A DNA stretch of 64,000 nucleotides from an uncultured Clostridium sp. (GCA_945917985.1 CAMEIH010000004.1:1-64000), one strand, 5' to 3'; counted from the first letter of the stretch, positions 7,815-16,261 are shown. Numbers and translations: made by a program. The notes: generated by a model not told the origin, from the letters alone.

Positions 7815-8282
7815 ATGGATTATAATGCAATAATTCAAAACAGCAGTGTGGATTTCGGGCAGATGATGCCGGCTCCGTTTCTGATAGGGCTTCTCAGCGC
7901 ATTTGAGAACAGATTTCAGGCAGTTGCCGATTCCTTTTTTGAGGAAATCACATGGAAACAGTTTTTTGCAATCATATGTATCAATCTGTGCAGGGAAAGT
8001 CCCACGATCAATGAGTTATCGGAGGTCATGGGCAGCTCTCATCAGAATGTGAAGCAGATTTTGCTTAAGCTGGAGAAAAAGGGATTTATAGAAATGATCG
8101 CTGACGGAAAGGACCGGAGAAAACAGAGAATTGTCACGACGAAGAAATGCGAGGATTTTTGTAAAAGGAATGATCGGGAAAGCAAGATACAAATGAATAA
8201 GATATTTGAGGGAATATCAGAGCAGCAGCTGATAGCAACAATACAGACTATTTCACAAATGGAAAGGAATTTAAAAAAATGA
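7815..8282 (+). CDS. MarR family transcriptional regulator
   Basis: A 155-residue winged-helix regulator. The recognition region (PTINELSEVMGSSHQNVKQIL) and the wing (DGKDRRKQRIVTTK) are clear. The start is placed at ATG 7815, because AAGGAGG ends at 7809 with correct spacing; an in-frame GTG at 7809 overlaps the ribosome binding site. It overlaps the next gene by 4 bp (ATGA), so it is translationally coupled to a flavodoxin-like protein. Two palindromes upstream suggest autoregulation. The inducer is unknown, with redox or a small aromatic compound as common options for the family. Confidence 0.88.
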   Translation: MDYNAIIQNSSVDFGQMMPAPFLIGLLSAFENRFQAVADSFFEEITWKQFFAIICINLCRESPTINELSEVMGSSHQNVKQILLKLEKKGFIEMIADGKDRRKQRIVTTKKCEDFCKRNDRESKIQMNKIFEGISEQQLIATIQTISQMERNLKK

Positions 8283-8809
8283 AGACAATCATAGTTTATT
8301 CATCACAGACAGGTTTTACCAAGAGATATGCAGACTGGCTGGCTGAAGAACTGGGGACAGAAGCCATTACTTTAGCTGAGGCAAAAAAGCAAAGCGACCA
8401 ATATTTTGAGGATGCCGACGCCATTATTTATGGCGGATGGGCAATGGGTGGAAAAGTCGTAAACAGTGAATGGTTTACGCAGAGAATTCCTCTGTGGAAG
8501 GGGAAGAAGCTGGCTCTTTTCTGCGTGGGTGGAAGTCCGAATGAAAACCCGGAGGTTGAGACAGCGCTTCACAATGCACTCACAGATGAAGAGAGAGCAC
8601 ATGCAAAAGCCTTTTACTGTCAGGGTGGAATCTCTTATGAAAAGATGAAGCTGCCTTCCAGATTGGCGATGAAGGCATTTGCTTCCATGGTAAGAAGGAA
8701 AAAGGATGCAACAGAGCAGGATAAGAAAATGGGAGAGATGATATCACATTCCTATGACATCTCTGACAGGAAGTTTATTACACCAATCGCCACATATGTG
8801 AAAAACTAA
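8279..8809 (+). CDS. Flavodoxin domain-containing protein
   Basis: A 176-residue protein with a flavodoxin-like fold. The N-terminal FMN-phosphate loop is SSQTGFTKRYADWLAEEL (about residues 7-25), followed by the YGGWAMGGKV segment and the LFCVGGSPNEN strand-loop. It resembles the short flavodoxins related to menaquinone-dependent protoporphyrinogen oxidase rather than electron-carrier flavodoxins; the exact partner is unknown. It is translationally coupled to the MarR regulator and followed by a strong terminator, so the two form a closed operon, probably for a redox response. Confidence 0.82.
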   Translation: MKTIIVYSSQTGFTKRYADWLAEELGTEAITLAEAKKQSDQYFEDADAIIYGGWAMGGKVVNSEWFTQRIPLWKGKKLALFCVGGSPNENPEVETALHNALTDEERAHAKAFYCQGGISYEKMKLPSRLAMKAFASMVRRKKDATEQDKKMGEMISHSYDISDRKFITPIATYVKN

Positions 8810-8837
8810 AATATGTGCAAAGCTAAGGATTATGTGA

Positions 8838-8871
8838 GGAAGCGATTACTGTTGTAATTGCTTCCTTTTTT
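8838..8871 (+). terminator. Rho-independent terminator after the flavodoxin gene
   Basis: GGAAGCGATTAC (8838-8849) pairs with GTAATTGCTTCC (8854-8865), with one mismatch, around TGTT. TTTTTT follows. Confidence 0.93.
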
Positions 8872-8917
8872 CTTGACAAAAACCTTCTATAGTGGGTGGT
8901 TTTTGTGGCAAAAATGA

Positions 8918-8946
8918 TTGAGTACATAGACATAACATGATATAAT
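8918..8946 (+). promoter_or_regulatory. Promoter of the Phd/ParE toxin-antitoxin operon
   Basis: TTGAGT (8918-8923), 17 bp, TATAAT (8941-8946) with an upstream TGA. A ribosome binding site GGAGGTGA follows at 8964-8971. Confidence 0.7.
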
Positions 8947-8976
8947 TTGCATATGATATGTTTGGAGGTGACATTA

Positions 8977-9255
8977 ATGCTTTCTATAAAAGAAACAATC
9001 AGACCATCTGCAGATTTGAGAAATCATTATAATGAGATTTCTAAACAGTGTAGAGAGGATAAAGAAGCTGTCATTATAACGGTTAATGGCAGAGGAGATA
9101 CGGTATCTCTTTCGTATGAAGAATATAAAAATATGAAGTCACGTATAGAATTGCTGGAAATTCTTGCTGAAGCAGAGGGTGATGTGAAAAATGGACGTGT
9201 AGCTCCAATGAGTGAAACATTTGACGATTTACGTGCAATGCTCAGGGAGGGATGA
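8977..9255 (+). CDS. Phd/YefM-type antitoxin
   Basis: A 92-residue protein starting MLSIKETIRPSADLRNHYNE, typical of the DNA-binding N-terminal part of Phd/YefM antitoxins, which bind their own promoter and neutralise the partner toxin with a C-terminal tail. The start is ATG 8977, placed by GGAGGTGA six bases upstream; a longer in-frame start at 8947 would include that site. The gene overlaps the toxin gene by 4 bp. The C-terminal segment (ETFDDLRAMLREG) would be the toxin-wrapping tail. Confidence 0.88.
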   Translation: MLSIKETIRPSADLRNHYNEISKQCREDKEAVIITVNGRGDTVSLSYEEYKNMKSRIELLEILAEAEGDVKNGRVAPMSETFDDLRAMLREG

Positions 9256-9575
9256 TTTTGAAATATAGTATTATCCGTACTGACACAGCAGATGAGGGGA
9301 TAAGGAAAATTATTCTTTATGTTGCAGCAAACTTTGGCAATAAGGTGACATTGGAAAAGCTTGATGATATCGAAGCAAATATTAATAAGTTAGCCAATGA
9401 TCCTTATATAGGAATCAATCCCAGATACCCCCTATTAAAACGGCAGGGATATAAAGTATTGATACTTGAAAAAGACATGGTTTTTTACAAGATAGATGAA
9501 GCAAATAAAGAAGTAATTATATATGCAGTGGTAGATCAAAGACAGGATTATATAAACATTATTCGTGGATTGTAA
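9252..9575 (+). CDS. RelE/ParE family toxin
   Basis: A 107-residue protein with the RelE/ParE fold pattern: an N-terminal strand (KYSIIRTDTADEGIRKII), two helices, and a C-terminal beta-sheet (YKVLILEKDMVFYKIDEANKEVIIYAVVDQRQDY). The last part matches the family's V-x-x-R-x-D/Y ending. ParE members poison gyrase and RelE members cut mRNA in the ribosome; the two cannot be separated by eye here. The 4-bp overlap with the antitoxin gene is the standard arrangement. No clear terminator follows before the Nudix gene. Confidence 0.85.
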   Translation: MILKYSIIRTDTADEGIRKIILYVAANFGNKVTLEKLDDIEANINKLANDPYIGINPRYPLLKRQGYKVLILEKDMVFYKIDEANKEVIIYAVVDQRQDYINIIRGL

Positions 9576-9645
9576 GTCGGTTTTACAATTCTTTTTTTGC
9601 TTGCATTTGCGGCAAGTATGCTCCATTATCTGGCAAGGAAAACAA

Positions 9646-10140
9646 ATGGATGGCAAATTAAGAAACATGAGCTCAATATATCTATTCAAAGGTAAAAAGG
9701 TTTTGCTGTTGTACAGACAAGGCGGCAGAGTGGTAAATAATGTTTGGACAGGGTCGGCAGGCGGTCACTTTGAAAATGATGAGTTGAATGATGCCAAGGC
9801 TTGTGTACTAAGAGAACTAAACGAGGAATTGGGATTGTGCCCGGAAGATATTGCGGGACTTACACTTCGCTATATCACCTTACGCAATACCAAGGGAGAG
9901 ATAAGACAAAACTATTATTTCTTTGCGGAACTGAAAGATTCTGTTGATGAAAACATATCTTCCAATGAAGGTGTATGCAAATGGTTTTCAATAGATGAAA
10001 TTAATACGTTAGAAATGCCATTTACGGCTAAGTATGTTATGGAACATTTTTGTAAAATAGGATACTTGACAAAAACATTATACGCAGGCGTTGCAAGCTC
10101 TGATAAGGTTGATTTTCTGGAATTGACAGAGTTCCTTTAA
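9646..10140 (+). CDS. Nudix hydrolase
   Basis: A 164-residue protein of the Nudix superfamily, which hydrolyses nucleoside diphosphates linked to another moiety. The Nudix box is readable as GGHFENDELNDAKACVLREL followed by NEELGL, with the REL-x-EEL-G core intact, so activity is expected. The start is ATG 9646 with AAGGAA eight bases upstream; the longer open frame to 9565 has no ribosome binding site. The MTH1/MutT-like substrate range is unknown. It is the first of three consecutive plus-strand genes (Nudix, HTH-dCMP deaminase, MazG) that all act on nucleotides. Confidence 0.88.
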   Translation: MDGKLRNMSSIYLFKGKKVLLLYRQGGRVVNNVWTGSAGGHFENDELNDAKACVLRELNEELGLCPEDIAGLTLRYITLRNTKGEIRQNYYFFAELKDSVDENISSNEGVCKWFSIDEINTLEMPFTAKYVMEHFCKIGYLTKTLYAGVASSDKVDFLELTEFL

Positions 10141-10249
10141 TTATATTGCTACTTTGAGTTGCAGAAAAGCAAAACTAAGTTGGTGGATTTTTGAGTGAGT
10201 TATTGATATAAATAATTTATCGGATAACAATCAAAAGAGAGGTAAACAG

Positions 10250-10945
10250 ATGAGTTTTGCGGAAAACTTAAAGTGTATCAGGAAAAAACAAAACATTACG
10301 CAGGAACAATTGGCAGATATGCTGGATGTTTCAAGACAGGCAATTTCCAAGTGGGAATCCGGATTTGGGTATCCGGAAACAGAGAAACTGCTTATCCTAT
10401 CTAAAGAACTGAATGTCTCCCTGGATTATTTGTTCTCAGAGAGGTGCCATATGGTCAGACCAAAGAATAAGGAGCGTATTTCAAAAATTGATACATACTT
10501 GAATTGCGCGGAAGTGTTTGCGTATAGGAGTACCTGCCTGAAACGAAAATACGGAGCGGTCATAGTAAAGGATGATGTGGTTATATCTACCGGATATAAT
10601 GGCGCACCCAGAGGTTTTGATAATTGTTGCGATCTGGGAACTTGTCCGCGAATAGACAGAAATATGCATCAGGGTGACGGTTATGGAATCTGCAGGGCGA
10701 TTCATGCAGAGGCAAATGCATTACTTAATTGTTCCAGACAGCAAACGATTGACGCCGATTTATATTTAGTGGGCGTGAATCCTGAAGATAATTCCATTCA
10801 CAGAGCAAAGCCATGTCCGCTGTGTGCGAGAATGATCATTCAGGCGGGAATCAATAATGTTTATTTGCGAGTTGGTGAAGGCGTAGAGAATTATATTGTT
10901 GTACCGGCGAAAGAACTTGTGTGGGTACAGCAGGCAGAAATGTGA
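10250..10945 (+). CDS. XRE helix-turn-helix / dCMP deaminase fusion protein
   Basis: A 231-residue fusion. Residues 1-65 are a Cro/C1-type helix-turn-helix (NITQEQLADMLDVSRQAISK, then WESG). Residues 80-225 are a ComEB-like deoxycytidylate deaminase: CLKRKYGAVIVKDD and STGYNGAPRGF near the N-terminal side, zinc ligand and catalytic glutamate in HAE (152-154), and the second zinc motif PCPLC (188-192, C189 and C192). All catalytic residues are present. dCMP deaminases make dUMP and are often allosterically controlled by dCTP/dTTP, so the fusion could be a transcription factor that senses dNTP pools, or an enzyme with autoregulation. RBS AGAGAGG precedes the ATG. Confidence 0.88.
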   Translation: MSFAENLKCIRKKQNITQEQLADMLDVSRQAISKWESGFGYPETEKLLILSKELNVSLDYLFSERCHMVRPKNKERISKIDTYLNCAEVFAYRSTCLKRKYGAVIVKDDVVISTGYNGAPRGFDNCCDLGTCPRIDRNMHQGDGYGICRAIHAEANALLNCSRQQTIDADLYLVGVNPEDNSIHRAKPCPLCARMIIQAGINNVYLRVGEGVENYIVVPAKELVWVQQAEM

Positions 10946-10998
10946 CAGGAAAAAGAATAAATATGCAATATGGTTAGACAAAGAAAAAAGCTGAAACG

Positions 10999-11340
10999 GT
11001 GGAAGTGGCGGTTGTGAACGATTTTGGTTTGAACGAAATGCAGGAAATGCAAAAAAAATTGCAGGATAAATATAAAGACAAATGGGAACAAATCTCCCCT
11101 GAAACAGGCAAAAACAAATTGCTTTGGATGATAGGGGAAATTGGCGAAGTGATCGATATTGTTAAGAAACACGGGGAATCAGAGGCTTCTGCCGATGTTG
11201 AACTGAGAAAAGATCTCGTGGAAGAAATGGCTGATGTTCTTATGTTTTACAATGATGTAATGCTGTGTTATGGAATATCTGTTGAAGAATTGAAACAGGC
11301 TTATACAGCAAAGTTTGAGAAGAATATGACAAGGTGGTAA
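10999..11340 (+). CDS. MazG-like nucleotide pyrophosphohydrolase
   Basis: An all-alpha protein of at most 113 residues with the MazG metal-binding pattern: E-x-x-E in IGEIGEVIDI and E-x-x-D in LVEEMADVLMFYND. Such enzymes hydrolyse (d)NTPs to monophosphates and PPi, and can act on damaged nucleotides or (p)ppGpp pools. The start is uncertain: GTG at 10999, 11005 or 11014, or ATG at 11038, are all in frame, and none has a textbook ribosome binding site. It follows the HTH-deaminase gene by about 50 bp. Its stop codon lies inside the hairpin 11336-11365 shared with the convergent MFS gene. Confidence 0.83.
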   Translation: MEVAVVNDFGLNEMQEMQKKLQDKYKDKWEQISPETGKNKLLWMIGEIGEVIDIVKKHGESEASADVELRKDLVEEMADVLMFYNDVMLCYGISVEELKQAYTAKFEKNMTRW

Positions 11341-11365
11341 GCGCAAACTGTCATTTGCGCTTACC
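11336..11365. terminator. Hairpin shared by the convergent mazG-like and MFS genes
   Basis: GGTAAGCGCAAA (11336-11347) pairs perfectly with TTTGCGCTTACC (11354-11365) around a 6-nt loop. It contains both stop codons (11338-11340 plus strand, 11351-11353 minus strand). T-tracts on either side are weak, so it may stabilise 3' ends as much as terminate. Confidence 0.7.
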
Positions 11366-12538
11366 ATTATGTTTCTCTATACTCAGAATAAAAAGCATTA
11401 CTAGCAAAATGACGGGGAATATAAGACCGACGCTCATGCCTACGCGAATATTATCTCCGGCCGCTTGTGTGATGTAACCCACAATACCGGGACCAATGCT
11501 TCCTCCCAGATCGCCTGCCATAGCGAGCAAAGCAAACATGGCAGTCCCGCCAAGGGGGAATTTTTTTGATGAAATACTGATGGTTCCCGGCCACATGATA
11601 CCGACAGAAAAACCACATACAATACAGCCGATCAGTCCGATCAGGGGATTGGAGGAAAGGGAAGTAAGCAGATAGCATACAACGCACAGGATTCCCGAAC
11701 CGGTCATAAACTTCATCAAATCTATTCGATCGCCGTATTTTCCGAAAATAACACGACTGATTCCCATAGTAACAGCAAACATACAAGGTCCGGTTAAGTC
11801 ACCTATCGCTTTCGATAGACCAAGAGCTGCCTCAGCGTAAGCGGATGCCCACTGCGCCATGGCAAGCTCTGATGCTCCGGAGCAGATCATCAAGCAAACA
11901 GAAATCCAGAATAAGGGTTTCCGAAATAGTTCCCGAATACCCATTCCACTCCCTTCCTCTACCAAATGTTCGAGGGGACAGGTTGCAAAATTATAGATAT
12001 TGTAGGTGGGGATAAGTGCCCATAATACAGCCAGCCATTTCCAGCTGTCCATTCCAAATAACAGGAAAAACAGGGTGGAAATCAAGATTGTGCCCACAGC
12101 TCCCCAACAATAGAAGGAATGGAGCAGACTCATAGTTGCTTCTTTATTCTCGAACGGACATGCCTCGACAATGGGACTGCCGAGAACTTCAATCAATCCG
12201 CTTCCGATTGCATATACGATTACACTGCACAGAATGCCGGCAAACGGATTTGGCAGAATATCCGGAAGAAATGCCAGACCGATCAATCCTGCGGCAGAAC
12301 ATACCTCAGAGGCTACAATACAGATACGATATCCTATTTTGTCCACAAATTTTGCACAAAATAAATCGACCAGGAGCTGTGTAAAGAAAAAGCAAGTGGA
12401 TATCAGTGCAATATTTCCGAGAGAGATATTGTAATCATTATGAAATTTTAAGAATAAAAGCGGAGCAAAATTAGCCGCGATTGCCTGTGTGACAAATCCT
12501 AAGTAACACGCTGTTTTTGTTTTTCTGTAGTTTGGCAT
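11351..12538 (-). CDS. MFS transporter
   Basis: A 395-residue major facilitator with about twelve membrane helices in two halves around a central cytoplasmic loop (near VEEGSGMGIRELFRKP). The N-terminus MPNYRKTKTACYLGFVTQAI and the loop FVDKIGYRICIV between helices 2 and 3 fit the sugar/FucP-like branch. It is divergent from an AraC-type regulator, with 130 bp between starts, a common arrangement for an inducible carbohydrate or metabolite permease and its activator. The substrate is unknown. Confidence 0.85.
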   Translation of the reverse strand: MPNYRKTKTACYLGFVTQAIAANFAPLLFLKFHNDYNISLGNIALISTCFFFTQLLVDLFCAKFVDKIGYRICIVASEVCSAAGLIGLAFLPDILPNPFAGILCSVIVYAIGSGLIEVLGSPIVEACPFENKEATMSLLHSFYCWGAVGTILISTLFFLLFGMDSWKWLAVLWALIPTYNIYNFATCPLEHLVEEGSGMGIRELFRKPLFWISVCLMICSGASELAMAQWASAYAEAALGLSKAIGDLTGPCMFAVTMGISRVIFGKYGDRIDLMKFMTGSGILCVVCYLLTSLSSNPLIGLIGCIVCGFSVGIMWPGTISISSKKFPLGGTAMFALLAMAGDLGGSIGPGIVGYITQAAGDNIRVGMSVGLIFPVILLVMLFILSIEKHNGKRK

Positions 12539-12668
12539 AATGGTTTAAAATCCTTTCATTGGTCTACTTTGCTTTTGCATTATATAATACTGAAAAAGAA
12601 ATTTCATTGTAATATATCCGCCATTTGTTGTATAATATCGTAAAATGAAGTGCTGAGGCAATACTTAT
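12539..12668. promoter_or_regulatory. Divergent promoter region, MFS and AraC-type genes
   Basis: For the MFS gene, TATATAATGC is read on the minus strand around 12579-12588. For the regulator gene, TTGTATAATAT lies near 12629-12639 on the plus strand. An activator binding between them would control both; no clear direct repeat was identified. Confidence 0.45.
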
Positions 12669-13586
12669 ATGAATTATAATACGTCCTATAACAAAATACT
12701 GACAGATGATGACTTGATGGAAACGGTTCAACATGGCAGTAATGGCTATCCGTTCAAGTTTTACTATGAAAATTTAGCTATGTTTGATTTTAATTGTATT
12801 GATTGGCATTGGCACGCCGAATTAGAATTTGTATATATAGAATCTGGAAATGTAGCCTGCTGGGTTGGCGATAAGCAGTTTGTACTATCGGAAGGTGACG
12901 GCATATTTATCAATTCCAAAATCCTGCATCGGTTTTACTCTAAGAAGGAGGCCGTGATACCCAATTTTTTGTGCCTGCCTTCCTTTATCGGTGCACAGGA
13001 AAGCCTTATTTACCGAAAGTATGTTTTACCGGTGATATCCTCTTCGTTATCTTTTCAGATTTTTCGGGCGTTAGTTCCCTGGCAGGCGAAGGCAATAGAA
13101 ATCATGAAACAGATCATCGCTGTTCAGGATGACGATTTGTCCTGTGAGCTTGCCACTGCCTCCCTCGTTCAGAAACTTTGGCTGAACATATATGAAAATG
13201 CAGATTTTACCTATACAGAAGACAAAGTGAATCGCTCAGCCTCATCAATGGCAAGGCTGCAGTTGATGATGCAATACATTCATATGAATTATGCATATGA
13301 TATTTCACTGGATGATATTGCTGCTGATGCCAAAATCAGTAAAAGTACAGTACTGAATCTTTTCCGTAACTATTTGCATATTACTCCGGTGAATTATCTG
13401 ATAGATTATCGCCTGAAGGAAGCAGCGGCGCTGCTTTCTAAGACAGAGAAAAAGATCAATGCCATTTCGAGCGAAACGGGATTTCATAATGTGGATTATT
13501 TTTGCAGATTGTTCAAAAAGCATTATCATCTGACGCCAACGCAGTATCGCAAAGAGAAATTGTCGAATCGGCGGTGTATTGACTAG
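12669..13586 (+). CDS. AraC family transcriptional regulator
   Basis: A 305-residue regulator with an N-terminal cupin sensor domain (about residues 25-110: WHWHAELEFVYIESGNVACW and GDGIFINSKILHRFYS) and a C-terminal double helix-turn-helix (about residues 195-300: MNYAYDISLDDIAADAKISK and the signature GFHNVDYFCRLFKKHYHLTP). The cupin type usually binds a sugar or related small ligand. It is divergent from the MFS permease, its likely target. The methyltransferase gene starts 9 bp downstream, so the genes to 15280 may be cotranscribed. Confidence 0.9.
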   Translation: MNYNTSYNKILTDDDLMETVQHGSNGYPFKFYYENLAMFDFNCIDWHWHAELEFVYIESGNVACWVGDKQFVLSEGDGIFINSKILHRFYSKKEAVIPNFLCLPSFIGAQESLIYRKYVLPVISSSLSFQIFRALVPWQAKAIEIMKQIIAVQDDDLSCELATASLVQKLWLNIYENADFTYTEDKVNRSASSMARLQLMMQYIHMNYAYDISLDDIAADAKISKSTVLNLFRNYLHITPVNYLIDYRLKEAAALLSKTEKKINAISSETGFHNVDYFCRLFKKHYHLTPTQYRKEKLSNRRCID

Positions 13587-13594
13587 GAGGGTAA

Positions 13595-14374
13595 ATGATG
13601 GACAGCAGATCATTTGATTCCGGTAGAATCGCAGAAGGATATTTGAAACGCCCGTGGCTCCACAAATCGGTCATGGAGAAGGTAAAAGAAGATTGCGGAA
13701 TGGATCAGCCTTTTGGGAACGGATTGGATGTGGGATGCGGCGCAGGTTTGTCCACAAAGGCGCTGAAATTAATCTGTGACCGGGTGACAGGGACGGATAT
13801 CTCGGAAGCTATGATAGAGGTATGCCAGAAGACATATAAGGAAGATGGATATTCTTTTTATCAGGCAAAAGCCGAGGAGACTGCCTTGCCGGAGAATCAT
13901 TATGATATTGTCACGGCAGCAGGCGTCATAAACTGGGTGGAAAGGGATAAATTCCTGAAAAATATGAGTCAGGTGATGGAACCCGGAGGGCTGCTTATCA
14001 TCTATGATTTCTGGATAACGGATCAGATGAAGGATAGGGAGCAGTATACAGTCTGGTACAATGAAAAATATCTGAAAAAATTCCCCAAACCGCCAAGAAA
14101 GGAAGACGTGTGGAAGCAGGAGAATCTGAAGGAATATTTTGTGATGGATAAGCAGATCAATTATGATATGTTCTATGATTTTACGATGGCGGAATTTATC
14201 GATTTCATGATGATTCAGTCCAATGTCAATGCGAAGATAGAAAATGGTGAGATGACAGAATGTGAGGTAAGAGCGTGGATGAGTGAGAGCTTGTCCAATA
14301 TTTTTGAAAGTCAGACAAGGACGCTTTGCTTTGCAGGATATAACTGGTATCTTAAGAAAATCGGGATATGTTAG
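13595..14374 (+). CDS. Class I SAM-dependent methyltransferase
   Basis: A 259-residue protein with the SAM-binding motif I LDVGCGAGLSTKALK (about residues 46-60), an acidic end of strand 2 (TGTDISEAMIEVC) and motif IV region YDIVTAAGVINWVERDKFL. It belongs to the UbiE/methyltransf_11 type that methylates small molecules. The start has AGGAGG five bases upstream; ATG 13595 and 13598 are both possible. It follows the AraC-type gene by 8 bp and precedes an EamA transporter by 12 bp. The acceptor is unknown. Confidence 0.85.
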   Translation: MMDSRSFDSGRIAEGYLKRPWLHKSVMEKVKEDCGMDQPFGNGLDVGCGAGLSTKALKLICDRVTGTDISEAMIEVCQKTYKEDGYSFYQAKAEETALPENHYDIVTAAGVINWVERDKFLKNMSQVMEPGGLLIIYDFWITDQMKDREQYTVWYNEKYLKKFPKPPRKEDVWKQENLKEYFVMDKQINYDMFYDFTMAEFIDFMMIQSNVNAKIENGEMTECEVRAWMSESLSNIFESQTRTLCFAGYNWYLKKIGIC

Positions 14375-14386
14375 GGAGATGATTTT

Positions 14387-15280
14387 GTGAGCAATAAGCT
14401 TCATGCAGTATTTCTGGCCTTTTTGGCGGCAGTTTTCTATGCAATAAATACGCCTCTGTCTAAAATATTATTGGGCGAAGTACCGGCAACCTATATGGCA
14501 GGATTCCTTTATTTCGGAGCCGGAATCGGCATGAGCGTGCTTTTTGCGGCAACCGGATCTTATCATGCTGACAATAAGCTGATAAAAAGTGATTTTCCCT
14601 ATGTGCTTGGAATGGTACTGCTTGACATATTGGCTCCTATTCTTTTGATGTTTGGATTACAAATGTCCTCGGCATCGGAGGTTGCCTTGCTAAATAACTT
14701 TGAAATTGTTGCAACAGCACTGATTGCGCTGCTTCTGTTTCGGGAAAAGATTTCAAAAAGACTGTGGTGCGGAATTGTGTTCATTGTACTGGCAAGCATG
14801 CTTTTGTCGTTGGATACGGGACAAAGGGTGACATTCCAGGCGGGTTCTCTTTTGGTGCTCGGGGCAACCTGCTGCTGGGGCCTTGAGAATAATTGTACAA
14901 GAAAAATTTCGGAAAGAAACACCTATCAGATCGTGATGATAAAAGGATTATGCTCCGGCATGGGCTCCATACTGATTGCAGCGGTAAGGGGAGAAGCATT
15001 TCCCAAATGGACAACGGTGCTGATGGTAATGGGGCTTGGCTTTATCGCATACGGAATGAGCATTTTTTTCTATATCAGAGCACAGAAAGAATTGGGAGCG
15101 GCAAAGACCAGTGCCTATTATGCGGTAGCACCGTTTGTCGGTGCAATCTTGTCTTTTTTGATATTGAAGGAGCCCTTTTCCTCCAATTATTTCATTGCCG
15201 GAATGGTGATGGTCATCGGTTCTGCTATTGTGGTATATGATACACTGGCATCTCGATATGAGAAAAACAATTCGGATTGA
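14387..15280 (+). CDS. EamA/DMT family transporter
   Basis: A 297-residue membrane protein with ten predicted helices in two EamA repeats (about residues 5-140 and 150-290), typical of the drug/metabolite transporter superfamily. The repeats start FLAFLAAVFYAINTPLSKIL and LLVLGATCCWGLENNCTRKI. The GTG start at 14387 follows TTAGGGAGATGA. It is probably cotranscribed with the methyltransferase, which hints at export of a methylated compound, but this is only inference. Confidence 0.87.
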   Translation: MSNKLHAVFLAFLAAVFYAINTPLSKILLGEVPATYMAGFLYFGAGIGMSVLFAATGSYHADNKLIKSDFPYVLGMVLLDILAPILLMFGLQMSSASEVALLNNFEIVATALIALLLFREKISKRLWCGIVFIVLASMLLSLDTGQRVTFQAGSLLVLGATCCWGLENNCTRKISERNTYQIVMIKGLCSGMGSILIAAVRGEAFPKWTTVLMVMGLGFIAYGMSIFFYIRAQKELGAAKTSAYYAVAPFVGAILSFLILKEPFSSNYFIAGMVMVIGSAIVVYDTLASRYEKNNSD

Positions 15281-15425
15281 GACCAAAATGTAAACCTACA
15301 GGCGACAATTTCGTATAAAAAGCTATTTATGTGTGGTTTCTTTTGCTTTTATTGTCATGCTACAATGAATGCATAAATATTACTGATGACGTCGATCAGA
15401 AAAAAGAGCACACATGGAGGATGAT

Positions 15426-16163
15426 ATGAGTTTAGGTAAAAATATTCAGTACTTGCGGAAGCAAAAGAAAATCACACAGGAGCAGCTGGCAGAGGAAATG
15501 TCGGTGTCCCGTCAAACCATATCAAAGTGGGAAGCGGATGAAATTGTTCTTGAATTAAATAAACTGGTGGTGTTGAGTGATCTGTTTCCCTGTAAACTGG
15601 ACGCTCTGGTACGGGAAAATCTGACAGATTACGATAAAATCTATTCTGCAATCACCATAAAGAGAGTAGAGGGATTCCGCATGGCAAGATATGTCATGGT
15701 TACGCCAAGACCTGAGGATGATGTGAACCGGTATATGGATGATTGGGCCAAAATGTCAGGTCTTCTTACCGTGAAACCGGATGCAAAAAAGATTGGCTGG
15801 GATTTCCCATTCGTTTCGTCGGAACTACAGAACAGATTTGGACTCAGAGGATATGTGGCTGCCTATATTCTGCCGGAGGGATCTGAAACCGACTATCCCG
15901 GTGTGGAGTATGCAGATCAGGCGCAGGCCGACTATGCAGTGATTACGATATACGATCCTTTTGCGGCAGCATTTGAGCGAATTCCGAATGCCTATAAGAA
16001 AGTTCTGGAGTACTTACAGGCAAACGGATTTAAAGAAAGACCAAGGGACGACATTCTTTCATGCTTTGAGTATGTTTACGAAAAAGACGGGATGACCTGC
16101 ATGGATGTATATGTTTATGTGGACAGTGTCTCAAAAACAGAGGCGTTTACTAGTTTTTCATAG
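15426..16163 (+). CDS. XRE regulator with GyrI-like effector-binding domain
   Basis: A 245-residue protein. Residues 1-65 are a Cro/C1-type helix-turn-helix (KITQEQLAEEMSVSRQTISK). From about residue 75 to 235 is a domain like the AraC-effector-binding/GyrI family (VEGFRMARYVMVTPRPEDDV and later GVEYADQAQADYAVITIYD). That family binds small molecules or toxins in a cleft and in other proteins triggers a transcription response. The start is ATG 15426 with GGAGG at 15416-15420; ATG 15414 precedes that site. It ends in the terminator at 16214-16246 and appears monocistronic. Confidence 0.8.
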   Translation: MSLGKNIQYLRKQKKITQEQLAEEMSVSRQTISKWEADEIVLELNKLVVLSDLFPCKLDALVRENLTDYDKIYSAITIKRVEGFRMARYVMVTPRPEDDVNRYMDDWAKMSGLLTVKPDAKKIGWDFPFVSSELQNRFGLRGYVAAYILPEGSETDYPGVEYADQAQADYAVITIYDPFAAAFERIPNAYKKVLEYLQANGFKERPRDDILSCFEYVYEKDGMTCMDVYVYVDSVSKTEAFTSFS

Positions 16164-16213
16164 ATAAAGGAAAGATGTATATATAACGGTTGATGAAAAG
16201 TTAAATGTATGAT

Positions 16214-16246
16214 AAAATAAAACCACTCAATGAGTGGCTTTATTTT
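16214..16246 (+). terminator. Rho-independent terminator after the XRE/GyrI-like gene
   Basis: CCACTC (16223-16228) and GAGTGG (16232-16237) form the core, extended by AAAATAAA/TTTATTTT across one mismatch. The hairpin overlaps the first codons of the longest reading of the next frame, which argues for a later start there. Confidence 0.85.
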
Positions 16247-16261
16247 GCTTGGAGGATGGAT

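Noticed and set aside
9435-9689. 84-codon minus-strand frame over the ParE-like toxin end
   Set aside because: No ribosome binding site or recognisable family; it lies opposite a well-supported toxin gene.
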